Source: an uncultured Ruminococcus sp.
GTDB taxonomy: Bacteria > Bacillota_A > Clostridia > Oscillospirales > Ruminococcaceae
Reading direction: 5' to 3'
Assembly (NCBI GenBank): GCA_902782875.1
Contig: CACZPE010000286.1
Span: 1-6,671 of the forward strand
Length of the DNA stretch: 6,671 nt
Part shown: in pieces, positions 1-6,274 of the stretch
Layout of the letters: each line of letters begins with the position of its first letter
Position numbering within the stretch: position 1 is the first letter of the stretch
Made by a program: the position numbers and the translations under genes
Notes under the pieces: model-generated
Databases searched by the model: none
Told to the model about the DNA's origin: nothing
The model's input: only the letters and a program-made list of their open reading frames with translations

Positions 1-471
1 GATGCATCATACCGTATGAGATCTGTTTCGGACGAGATAGAGCATTTCAGGTCAGAGCTTTCGGATTCATTGACAGAGCTTTACAAGCTGAAGGAACTGC
101 TTTCAACCATAAGCTCTCTTACAAAGCAAAGCTGTGATATGCTCAGTATTTGCGAATCCTCGCTCAGATCCGTATCTGATGCGGATATTCCTCAGAGCGA
201 AAAAGCCCTTATATCTCACAGTCTGCGTGATATAACACTTTCTCAGGCTGTCGCTCAGAAAAATATAAGCATCGCCGAAAGCTGGCTTATAAAGACAGAC
301 AGTCTTATCTCAGGGCTGGATTCATTCGAGAACCATCTTATTCCTCTCTGGAAAGCACAGTATCAGAATGCAGGCATATCCTGTAAAGCAGATGATATGA
401 AGCAGGTCTTTGAAACAGGCCGCCTTTTTACACAGAAGCTGTCTGAAATAATAAGGAAAGTGACGGAATAA
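1..471 (+). CDS. Hypothetical helical protein, probably 5'-truncated by the window edge
   Basis: The reading frame is open from base 1 to the TAA at 469-471. The first ATG is at 16, but no Shine-Dalgarno-like sequence lies in the 15 bases before it, and the frame continues upstream to the window edge. The true start is therefore probably outside the window. The visible protein (about 156 codons) is polar and rich in Ser, Leu, Glu and Lys, with heptad-like hydrophobic spacing, so it is probably mostly alpha-helical or coiled-coil. No signal peptide, membrane segment or catalytic motif is seen. A short stretch (HLIPLWKAQYQNAG) loosely recalls the 'IPLWKnQ' stretch of TelA/KlaA toxic-anion-resistance proteins, which are also helical; this is a weak resemblance and not an assignment. 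The stop overlaps the next gene's ATG by one base, so the two are probably co-transcribed. Function is not recognised. Confidence 0.7.
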   Translation, partial: DASYRMRSVSDEIEHFRSELSDSLTELYKLKELLSTISSLTKQSCDMLSICESSLRSVSDADIPQSEKALISHSLRDITLSQAVAQKNISIAESWLIKTDSLISGLDSFENHLIPLWKAQYQNAGISCKADDMKQVFETGRLFTQKLSEIIRKVTE

Positions 472-980
472 TGGATTACGAGCATATAATACACAGCTTT
501 GATCCTGTATTTGACAAAAACAGCAGGATACTTATCATGGGAAGTATGCCCTCTGTAAAATCAAGAGAGTGCGGTTTCTATTACGGTCATCCCAGAAACA
601 GGTTCTGGACGGTGATATCAGCCATAACCGGATCACCGTTGCCGCACAGCACTGAAGACAAGAAAAAACTGCTTCTTGATCACGGTATAGCTATATGGGA
701 TACTGCAGCAGAATGTGATATAATCGGTTCATCCGATCAGAAAATAAAGAATGTTGTCCCCACTGATCTGCGTATCATCACAGATAAATGCAATATTGAA
801 GCGATATTCGCAAACGGCGCAGCTGCTGCAAATATGTATCGTAAGTATCAGAAGCATACTCTCGGTAAGGAGATCATGATTCTTCCCTCTACAAGTCCCG
901 CAAACGCTGCATGGAGCACCGAGCGTCTTATAAAAGAATGGAGCAAAATAAGAGAATATCTTCAAAAAAATGACTTGTGA
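471..980 (+). CDS. Hypoxanthine/deoxyinosine DNA glycosylase (UDG superfamily, family 6)
   Basis: Likely a DNA repair glycosylase that removes hypoxanthine, the product of adenine deamination, from DNA and so starts base excision repair in the cytoplasm. The 169-residue product has the marks of this family. A GSMPS motif sits at residues 24-28, where the usual UDG motif 1 lacks its catalytic Asp/Asn. GFYYGHPRNRFW at 35-46 includes Asn43, which corresponds to the catalytic Asn reported for the Methanosarcina family 6 enzyme. The C-terminal motif LPSTSPANAAW at 138-148 is the counterpart of the UDG DNA-intercalation loop. Length matches the family's usual 160-170 residues. The ATG at 471 follows an AAGGAAAG stretch (453-460) and overlaps the upstream stop by one base, so translation may be coupled. 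The gene looks complete. A Mug-like mismatch uracil glycosylase is the main alternative, but the motif set favours family 6. Confidence 0.87.
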   Translation: MDYEHIIHSFDPVFDKNSRILIMGSMPSVKSRECGFYYGHPRNRFWTVISAITGSPLPHSTEDKKKLLLDHGIAIWDTAAECDIIGSSDQKIKNVVPTDLRIITDKCNIEAIFANGAAAANMYRKYQKHTLGKEIMILPSTSPANAAWSTERLIKEWSKIREYLQKNDL

Positions 981-997
981 AGGTCTTTCACAAGTCA
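964..997 (-). terminator. Rho-independent terminator of the minus-strand operon, possibly bidirectional
   Basis: A perfect 11-bp inverted repeat pairs 971-981 (TGACTTGTGAA) with 987-997 (TTCACAAGTCA) around a 5-base loop. On the minus strand the stem is followed by seven U, the complement of the A-run 964-970, which gives a canonical intrinsic terminator for the convergent regulator gene ending at 1049. On the plus strand the following sequence (ATTTACACTT) is a poor U-tract, so termination of the glycosylase transcript here would be weaker. The stem contains the last codons and the stop of the glycosylase gene. Confidence 0.75.
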
Positions 998-1048
998 ATT
1001 TACACTTATCAGACGTGTTTCTGCCGTGTTCATAAACGCTCAGGATGA

Positions 1049-1477
1049 TCAGCTTTTCAGCTTATCATTTGTTATATAGTTTATCAATCCCAGAAGTCCT
1101 TCTTCCTTAACAAGAGCAATGCCCGTTGCCTCATCCCCTAAAACTACTACAGAGTCTCCGGGTTTGATATCAAACACCTTTCTTGCTCTTGCGGGAAGAA
1201 CTATCTGCCCCTTTTCCCCTACCTTGACTGTGCCGAATATATGTTTTCCTTTCGGTGGTATGCCAAATCCTGAATTACCTGCGGGTTCATAGTTGATAAG
1301 ATCATCAAGGGATACACCGAATACCGATGCCAGAGCCTGACAATTTGTAATATCTGGTACAGATTCCCCTGTTTCCCACTTTGAGAGTGTCTGACGGGAT
1401 ACTCCCACTTTGTCCGCAAGGTCTTCCTGCGACATTTTATTCATTTTGCGAAGATATAGAAGATTATCCCTGAACAT
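1049..1477 (-). CDS. XRE-type HTH regulator fused to an AbrB/SpoVT-type domain
   Basis: Predicted cytoplasmic DNA-binding regulator of 142 residues. Residues 1-62 form a Cro/C1 (XRE) helix-turn-helix: the opening MFRDNLLYLRKMNKMSQEDLA is typical, and SRQTLSKWETGES at 27-39 covers the recognition helix. A Gly/Pro-rich linker (about 63-79) leads to a swapped-hairpin AbrB/MazE-like domain at about 80-125, with VGEKGQIVLPARARKVFDIKPGDSV as its signature. Both halves belong to DNA-binding families; in AbrB proteins this fold also dimerises. The start is supported by AAAGGAG on the minus strand (1485-1491), 7 bases before the ATG. The gene begins inside the end of the acyltransferase gene (14-bp overlap), so the two form one operon, and autoregulation or control of the acyltransferase is plausible. 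Targets cannot be read from the sequence. There is no second toxin-like ORF nearby, so an antitoxin role is not supported. Confidence 0.88.
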   Translation of the reverse strand: MFRDNLLYLRKMNKMSQEDLADKVGVSRQTLSKWETGESVPDITNCQALASVFGVSLDDLINYEPAGNSGFGIPPKGKHIFGTVKVGEKGQIVLPARARKVFDIKPGDSVVVLGDEATGIALVKEEGLLGLINYITNDKLKS

Positions 1478-2564
1478 TCTTTTTCTCCTTTCTTATGCCA
1501 AGTACGGCCCATCTTATAAACGGTATCCTCGATACAACAGCATTCAGAAGGAACGCTCCGCCGAACCCTGCGATCATACTGATCATATATACATGAGGTG
1601 CATTCATATCTGTGCCCAGTACGCCGGACTTTACCAGGAACAACGCTGCTGCAGATATGCAGAGATAATGGAACATATACAGTCCGAAGCTGTGTGAAGA
1701 CATCCAGCGGGTAAAGCTGTTCTCAAAGTCTGCAAATTTTGCTGCGCCGCCTATTATCGAAAGACATCCGAACCAGGAGTATACAAGAAACAGCGGAGTC
1801 TTATTCACAGGTGCATCAGCATAGTTCTGTCCGAAATACATAATACAGAATGCTGTACCTGTTGCGAGAGCAATAGCCAGAAAAAACCAAAATCTCTTTT
1901 TGAGTATCTCTGTGACTTCATCATGAGAGAACACAAAGTAACCCAGCAGGAACATCAGAGTATAAAGCCCGAACCTGTATACGACAATAACAGGAGTATT
2001 GAGTATCTGACCTGCGCCCCAGACAAGAACAGCCATAAGTATCAGCACAGCAGTGTTCGTTTTCCCGCCAAGCTGCCACAGACGATCTTTTTCAGCCTTT
2101 CTCATCAGAACTATAAGCAGGCAGAAAAGCCAGAGCATCTGCATATACCACATAGGCCCGATGCCGCTTAACATCATAATAATAAATAAAATCGGAAAAG
2201 GAAGTCCAGGCATTGTATCAAACGCACCCGACAGTGACATGCTCACATATCCCTGTATGAACCAGAAAAAAGCCAGTCCGACCGTAACGGGTATCAGAAG
2301 TTTTGTTGTTCTGCTTCTTATGAATTCCTTTGCTGTATGGCGTTCGAGATAATATCTTGAACATATTCCCGATACTATAAACAGAACAGGCATAAGCCAC
2401 GGGTATACTATATATAGTATCATATCGCAATACAGAGGGACTTTTTCTGAGACATTACCCAGTCCGCCCTGTACACCAACTGAATTATACATGAAGAAAA
2501 CATGAAAAATAACAACTATAACCTGAACTGCCCAGCGTATGTTGTCAATGTATGACTTTCTCAT
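1464..2564 (-). CDS. Integral-membrane acyltransferase-3 family protein
   Basis: Predicted multipass membrane acyltransferase of 366 residues, of the family (OafA, OpgC, NodX-like) that moves acetyl or other acyl groups from a cytoplasmic donor to glycans or other envelope substrates. About ten hydrophobic segments can be seen, near residues 11-30, 50-70, 89-109, 123-154 (one or two), 171-188, 192-213, 225-245, 256-274, 292-312 and 324-346. Family-typical marks are His21 in the first helix (VIFHVFFMYNS), a SGICSRYYLERHTAKEFIRSR stretch after the second, GPMWYMQMLW at 136-145, and SFGLYMFHY at 292-300. The ATG is preceded on the minus strand by AAGGTGG (2572-2578) 7 bases away, and a promoter lies just upstream. 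It overlaps the HTH-AbrB gene by 14 bp. The specific substrate is unknown; O-acetylation of a surface polysaccharide is an inference from the family. Confidence 0.85.
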   Translation of the reverse strand: MRKSYIDNIRWAVQVIVVIFHVFFMYNSVGVQGGLGNVSEKVPLYCDMILYIVYPWLMPVLFIVSGICSRYYLERHTAKEFIRSRTTKLLIPVTVGLAFFWFIQGYVSMSLSGAFDTMPGLPFPILFIIMMLSGIGPMWYMQMLWLFCLLIVLMRKAEKDRLWQLGGKTNTAVLILMAVLVWGAGQILNTPVIVVYRFGLYTLMFLLGYFVFSHDEVTEILKKRFWFFLAIALATGTAFCIMYFGQNYADAPVNKTPLFLVYSWFGCLSIIGGAAKFADFENSFTRWMSSHSFGLYMFHYLCISAAALFLVKSGVLGTDMNAPHVYMISMIAGFGGAFLLNAVVSRIPFIRWAVLGIRKEKKNVQG

Positions 2565-2597
2565 ATATATCCCACCTTTTCCACTATTTTTAACATT

Positions 2598-2626
2598 ATT
2601 ATATAGGAAAACTTACGTTCTTACAA
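2598..2626 (-). promoter_or_regulatory. Promoter of the acyltransferase-regulator operon
   Basis: On the minus strand there is a -35 element TTGTAA (2621-2626), a 17-base spacer and a perfect -10 element TATAAT (2598-2603). Transcription would start near 2591, giving a leader of about 26 bases before the ATG at 2564 with the ribosome binding site inside it. It fits a housekeeping sigma-A type promoter. Confidence 0.75.
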
Positions 2627-2678
2627 CCAAGTCATCTTTGCAAAAGAGTACAGATAATGTTAAATATCATGGCAAAAC

Positions 2679-3191
2679 TCAGAAAGTCATATTATCATAG
2701 TCGTCCTTTTTTATTTCCAGTTCAACAACGTTTTCCTCATGAGGTGCGGATGGTGCTGTGTCAAAGCCGACAGCCCTGTAGCAACGGTATGCCTGCTGGT
2801 TGTGTTCAAAAACGCCTATGGTGACTTTCTCAGCGCCGAGTATCTGAAAAGCGTATTTAAGTGCAAGTTTCAGCATTGCCCTTCCGATGCCTTTGCCACG
2901 TATATTGCTGTCTACTATAACCCAGCCGAATCTTAGTATCCGTCTGTCACCGTTGGTATACCTTATTATAAAATGTCCCAGCGGCCTGCCATTCTCTGCG
3001 GCGGTCATTGGATAGAAATTGTCAGATTCAGTACAGTCTCCGTTTTTGTTGAGGTATTTATCGTTTATAATATCCGCATTTATCGGAAATTGTCCGAATC
3101 TTTCACCGCCCCAGTTTTCAAATACAGTTCTTTCACTGCACCATTCGGCAATACATTCAGCATCGCAGCTTTTGTACGGTCTTATTATCAT
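2679..3191 (-). CDS. GNAT family N-acetyltransferase
   Basis: Predicted cytoplasmic acetyl-CoA-dependent N-acetyltransferase of 170 residues, the usual size for a single GNAT domain. It opens with the common MIIRPYKSCDAECIAEW pattern. The acetyl-CoA pyrophosphate-binding motif A is VDSNIRGKGIGRAMLKLAL, with R98-G-K-G-I-G103 matching RxxGxG/A. The following strand and motif B are VTIGVFEHNQQAYRCYRAVGF at about 123-143, including the Asn-x-x-Ala-Tyr pattern often seen at the CoA site. This C-terminal half resembles RimJ/RimL-like acetyltransferases. The acceptor (protein N-terminus, small amine or antibiotic) cannot be told. The start is very well supported: AAAGGAGGT on the minus strand (3199-3207) lies 7 bases before the ATG, downstream of a consensus promoter. 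No clear terminator follows in the 114 bases before the acyltransferase gene, so some read-through is possible. Confidence 0.9.
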   Translation of the reverse strand: MIIRPYKSCDAECIAEWCSERTVFENWGGERFGQFPINADIINDKYLNKNGDCTESDNFYPMTAAENGRPLGHFIIRYTNGDRRILRFGWVIVDSNIRGKGIGRAMLKLALKYAFQILGAEKVTIGVFEHNQQAYRCYRAVGFDTAPSAPHEENVVELEIKKDDYDNMTF

Positions 3192-3228
3192 TTGGGAGAC
3201 CTCCTTTACATACTCCTATATTATCTGT

Positions 3229-3256
3229 ATTATATCACAATATATGGTTTTGTCAA
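3229..3256 (-). promoter_or_regulatory. Consensus extended -10 promoter of the GNAT gene
   Basis: On the minus strand there is TTGACA (3251-3256), a 16-base spacer and TATAAT (3229-3234). A TG one base before the -10 hexamer gives TGATATAAT, an extended -10. Both hexamers are perfect sigma-A consensus. Transcription would start near 3222, about 30 bases before the GNAT ATG. Confidence 0.85.
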
Positions 3257-3393
3257 CTATATTCGAGCCGTTACAATCTGCATCAGCTCTGTCGGGTTAT
3301 ACTTTATCGAGTAAAAGTTATCGGAGTGATGTAATCATCCACACTGAATAAATCAACGAAGTGAATACAGGCTCAGATTGCCTGTTATAAATC
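3257..3393. other. Divergent intergenic region between the GNAT and diguanylate cyclase promoters
   Basis: About 137 bases lie between the two outward-facing -35 elements. No ORF with a ribosome binding site is seen. The region holds a perfect 6-bp inverted repeat, ACAGGC (3367-3372) and GCCTGT (3380-3385), 8 bases upstream of the cyclase -35. There is also a short imperfect dyad GATGTAATCATC near 3324-3335. Either could be an operator; the sequence alone does not show it. Confidence 0.5.
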
Positions 3394-3422
3394 TTGACAA
3401 AACTGTGAAAATATTGTATAAT
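3394..3422 (+). promoter_or_regulatory. Consensus promoter of the GGDEF / solute-binding protein operon
   Basis: TTGACA (3394-3399), a 17-base spacer and TATAAT (3417-3422) form a fully consensus housekeeping promoter. A start near 3429 gives a short leader of about 25 bases that contains the GGGAG ribosome binding site (3440-3444). Confidence 0.88.
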
Positions 3423-3453
3423 ATATCAAATCATATATTGGGAGCGTGTGCCC

Positions 3454-4902
3454 ATGAATAATGAAAACAAGAGCATCCGCAATATGAAAACAAGTATGAT
3501 ACTTTGCTATGCTATGATAATAATCATTATAGTGGTAGCTTTATCATATATTACTATAACTCAGACAGACAGGATACTCAGAGAGAATGTCAGCGCCCTC
3601 TCATCAGAACTCAACAGTCAGATGCGCATGAACATCAACAGTTATCTTGAAAGATGCGAATCAACGGCTACTCTCGTTTTTGCTGACAAGGAAAACTATA
3701 CATATGACGCTACAGATCCTGACAATGACGAATATGAAGCGCTGAATACAGAGAGCCGAATCTCGTCAAATCTCTTTAATCTGTGTATTATGGAGAATTT
3801 TGTCGATTTTGCGATAGTATACTCCAACAACCATGTGATCGGAAAGATCTCCAATGCCACCCGGGATAATATGAAGGGCGACTTATATGAATCCATTTCA
3901 TCGGTGATAACCAGAAACGGAACTAATGACGGATGGAAATTCGGTCTTAAAGGTGACAGAAAACATATCTATTATGCCAAAAGACTTAACGATAATGCAG
4001 TACTGGTCGTATCGGTATATTCCGCAGAGCTTGAGAATATAATGGAGCATCCTGATGCAATAAAGGATATGGCCGTGCGTGTTGCAGACAGTGATATGAA
4101 TATCATTTTCTCTTCAAAAGGGCAGAATGACTCTGAAATGCCCGATGATCTGCGGCTTGAAATAGGCTCCAACACCTCTGCCACGCTCTATGATGAGCAC
4201 TATCTGGCAACCATCAACCAGTGTAATGATGACTGGTATGTTATCACCTCCATTCCAACGAGCTATATTACCGAAAAGAAAAACCAGATACAGATGCAGA
4301 TAATTCTTATCGCAACTATAGCAGCTCTTGTGGCTATAATCTTTGATATACTTATATCGTTCGTTTTCACTGACCCTATTGACAGGATAGTTGACAAGCT
4401 CGGCCAGAAAGCCAGCCACGACCAGCTCACGGGATTGCTCAACAAACGTACTTTCGAGGACAGGGTAAGCGATGCGCTTAAACACACCGACATGAGATTC
4501 GGACTTATCATATTTGATATTGATGATTTCAAATCGATCAATGATTCACTGGGACACGCAGACGGTGACAAGGTACTTGCATTTACTGGTGAGATGTTAA
4601 GGGAACACTTTTCTGAGGATGATATTGCGGGGCGTATCGGCGGAGACGAATTCGCAGTACTTACTGTAATAGACAGCAAGGAGGATCTGTCCCTGAAATG
4701 CGATAAACTCTGCAGACTCTTTTCGGGTCACAGTATCAGAAACAGTAACGTCAGCCTTACATCGAGCATTGGTGCAGCATCTTTCCCTGATGACGGTATG
4801 GATTTCGATACATTGTACAGCGATGCTGATAAGGCTCTGTACAGTTCTAAACGCAGAGGAAAGAATACCTATACCATTTTTAACGGGGAGGATGAACAAT
4901 GA
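3454..4902 (+). CDS. Membrane diguanylate cyclase with extracytoplasmic sensor domain (GGDEF)
   Basis: Predicted to make cyclic di-GMP from two GTP in response to an outside signal. With the ATG at 3454 it has 482 residues. A first membrane helix (about 14-36) and a second (about 280-305) flank an extracytoplasmic region of roughly 240 residues whose layout resembles a Cache-type ligand-binding domain (inferred from arrangement, not from a conserved motif). The GGDEF domain follows at about 318-476, with DQLTGLLNKRTF (323-334), FDIDDFKSINDSLGHADGD (354-372), an intact GGDEF at 396-400, and DADKALYSSKRRGKNTY near the end. The catalytic and metal-binding residues appear present, so it should be active. 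The inhibitory I-site (RxxD) reads SEDD (387-390), so the Arg is missing. An in-frame GTG at 3448 lies only 3 bases from the GGGAG (3440-3444), while the ATG at 3454 is 9 bases away, so the ATG is preferred. It is coupled to the next gene by a 4-bp ATGA overlap. Confidence 0.92.
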   Translation: MNNENKSIRNMKTSMILCYAMIIIIIVVALSYITITQTDRILRENVSALSSELNSQMRMNINSYLERCESTATLVFADKENYTYDATDPDNDEYEALNTESRISSNLFNLCIMENFVDFAIVYSNNHVIGKISNATRDNMKGDLYESISSVITRNGTNDGWKFGLKGDRKHIYYAKRLNDNAVLVVSVYSAELENIMEHPDAIKDMAVRVADSDMNIIFSSKGQNDSEMPDDLRLEIGSNTSATLYDEHYLATINQCNDDWYVITSIPTSYITEKKNQIQMQIILIATIAALVAIIFDILISFVFTDPIDRIVDKLGQKASHDQLTGLLNKRTFEDRVSDALKHTDMRFGLIIFDIDDFKSINDSLGHADGDKVLAFTGEMLREHFSEDDIAGRIGGDEFAVLTVIDSKEDLSLKCDKLCRLFSGHSIRNSNVSLTSSIGAASFPDDGMDFDTLYSDADKALYSSKRRGKNTYTIFNGEDEQ

Positions 4903-6152
4903 AAAAAGAACTCATGCTGTTCCTTTCTCTCTCTTCAATCCTCACTGCCTGCAGCAGCAAAGCGCCCGTAGTTACGCAGCAGACCGAAAGGATCCCCATA
5001 TCATTCTCATGGTGGGGAAACGATGACAGAAACGAATATACCCTTCAGGCGGTGGAGATATTTGAAAAGCTTCACCCCGAAATTGATGTAAAATGCAGCT
5101 ATACCGAGTGGTCGGGATATCAGGTCAGGACCGATGTGCGAATGGCATCAGGAACTGAAGCAGATGTCATGCAGATAAATTTTGCGTGGATAGATCAGTA
5201 TTCTCCGGACGGGCTTGGGTTTTATGACCTTAATACGCTGACTGATACTGTCAATATAGACACCATAGATGAAGATCTGCGTGAATACGGCATGAAAAAC
5301 GGTCACCTTAATGCTCTTCCCATCGCGATGAACACACAGACCGTATATCTTAACAGAACAGTATACAACAAGTACGGCCTTGATATCCCCCGCACCTGGG
5401 ACGATCTTTTTAACTCAGCAAAAATAATGAAAGGCGAAAGCTATCCCCTTTCAATGATCATTAAAAGTGCATGGCTTTTCTGTATCGCGTATACAGAACA
5501 GACAACAGGGAAAAAGTTCATAAACGATGACGGCAGTCTCGGATTCAATGAAGAAGATATCAGGATGATGATCGATTTTTACTGTCGTATGGTCAATGAA
5601 AAGGTCATACCGAATGTTGAATACTCTCCTGATAACCGCCTTGAGTCTGAAAAGGCTGCAGGTATTGTCGCATGGCTCTCAGATGCCGAAAACCAGTGTT
5701 CTGCTGCTATTGACAGCGGATATGAAATCACAGCTGCTGATTATATTGCCTTTGAGGGAATGCAGGCAGGTACCGGCTGGTATATGAAGCCCGCAACCAT
5801 GTATGCTATCAGCAATTCGACGAAATATCCGCAAGAATCGGCATTGCTGCTCGATTTTCTGCTTAATTCGCCTGAAATGGCAAAACTACAGGGACTTGAA
5901 AAGGGCATCCCTCTGAGCAAGCCTGCCAGAGACACCCTCGAGGAGGAAGGGATGCTCAGCGGTATCCAGTATGAAGCGTTTGAACGTATGCAGGGATCTG
6001 ACATGCTCTCCAAAATGCATCCCGTTATGGAAAACTCTGCGGTAATAACCGCTTTCAATGAATCCTGCAACGAAGTGCTTTTCGGTAAATCCACGTCTGA
6101 AGAGCGGGCTAAGGCAGTATACGAAGTACTTACAAGTGAATTAGGGAGATAA
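4899..6152 (+). CDS. Family 1 extracellular solute-binding lipoprotein (sugar-type)
   Basis: Predicted surface lipoprotein of 417 residues that binds a small solute, probably a sugar or oligosaccharide, as ABC importer receptors of the MalE/UgpB class do. The N-terminus MKKELMLFLSLSSILTAC is a lipoprotein signal with lipobox LTAC, so Cys18 would be lipidated and anchored in the membrane. Family features follow: ISFSWWGNDDRNEYTLQAVEIFEKLHPEIDV after the signal; ADVMQINFAWIDQYSPDGLGFYDL; and ALPIAMNTQTVYLNRTVYNKYGLDIPRTWDDL, which is the usual hinge-region pattern. The many aromatic residues fit carbohydrate binding. GGGGAGGA (4885-4892) is the ribosome binding site, and the ATG overlaps the cyclase stop. 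No permease or ATPase gene follows: the next gene is valS behind its own promoter. A sensory partner role for the cyclase is therefore an attractive inference, but it could also serve a transporter encoded elsewhere. Confidence 0.9.
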   Translation: MKKELMLFLSLSSILTACSSKAPVVTQQTERIPISFSWWGNDDRNEYTLQAVEIFEKLHPEIDVKCSYTEWSGYQVRTDVRMASGTEADVMQINFAWIDQYSPDGLGFYDLNTLTDTVNIDTIDEDLREYGMKNGHLNALPIAMNTQTVYLNRTVYNKYGLDIPRTWDDLFNSAKIMKGESYPLSMIIKSAWLFCIAYTEQTTGKKFINDDGSLGFNEEDIRMMIDFYCRMVNEKVIPNVEYSPDNRLESEKAAGIVAWLSDAENQCSAAIDSGYEITAADYIAFEGMQAGTGWYMKPATMYAISNSTKYPQESALLLDFLLNSPEMAKLQGLEKGIPLSKPARDTLEEEGMLSGIQYEAFERMQGSDMLSKMHPVMENSAVITAFNESCNEVLFGKSTSEERAKAVYEVLTSELGR

Positions 6153-6231
6153 TGTCTGTCTGTATATGTCATTTTGTCCTCAATGGCGATAAATATCGTT
6201 ATCGGGTACCAAACTATTTTTCTCAAACATC

Positions 6232-6260
6232 TTGACAAACAAACCTTTCTCGTGTATAAT
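6232..6260 (+). promoter_or_regulatory. Consensus promoter of the valS T-box transcript
   Basis: TTGACA (6232-6237), a 17-base spacer and TATAAT (6255-6260) form a perfect consensus promoter. Transcription would start near 6267, shortly before stem I of the T-box leader. It separates valS from the upstream cyclase / binding-protein operon. Confidence 0.9.
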
Positions 6261-6274
6261 AGTGCCATACATAA

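Noticed and set aside
1049..1477. Possible antitoxin of a toxin-antitoxin pair, because AbrB-like domains occur in MazE
   Set aside because: The adjacent partner is a large membrane acyltransferase and no small toxin ORF with a ribosome binding site is present nearby.
2973..3351. Two overlapping + strand open frames opposite the GNAT gene and its promoter
   Set aside because: They run antisense to a well-supported GNAT gene, have no ribosome binding sites, and extend through the divergent promoter region.
4114..4679. Minus-strand open frames opposite the GGDEF gene
   Set aside because: They are shadows of a strongly supported coding sequence and contain no recognisable domain.
6187..6203. 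Overlapping inverted repeats (CGATA-AA-TATCG and GATAA-N6-TTATC) after the solute-binding protein gene, considered as its terminator
   Set aside because: The stems are 5 bp and AT-rich, and no U-tract follows directly; TATTTTT comes only about 12 bases later. No convincing terminator is seen before the valS promoter.
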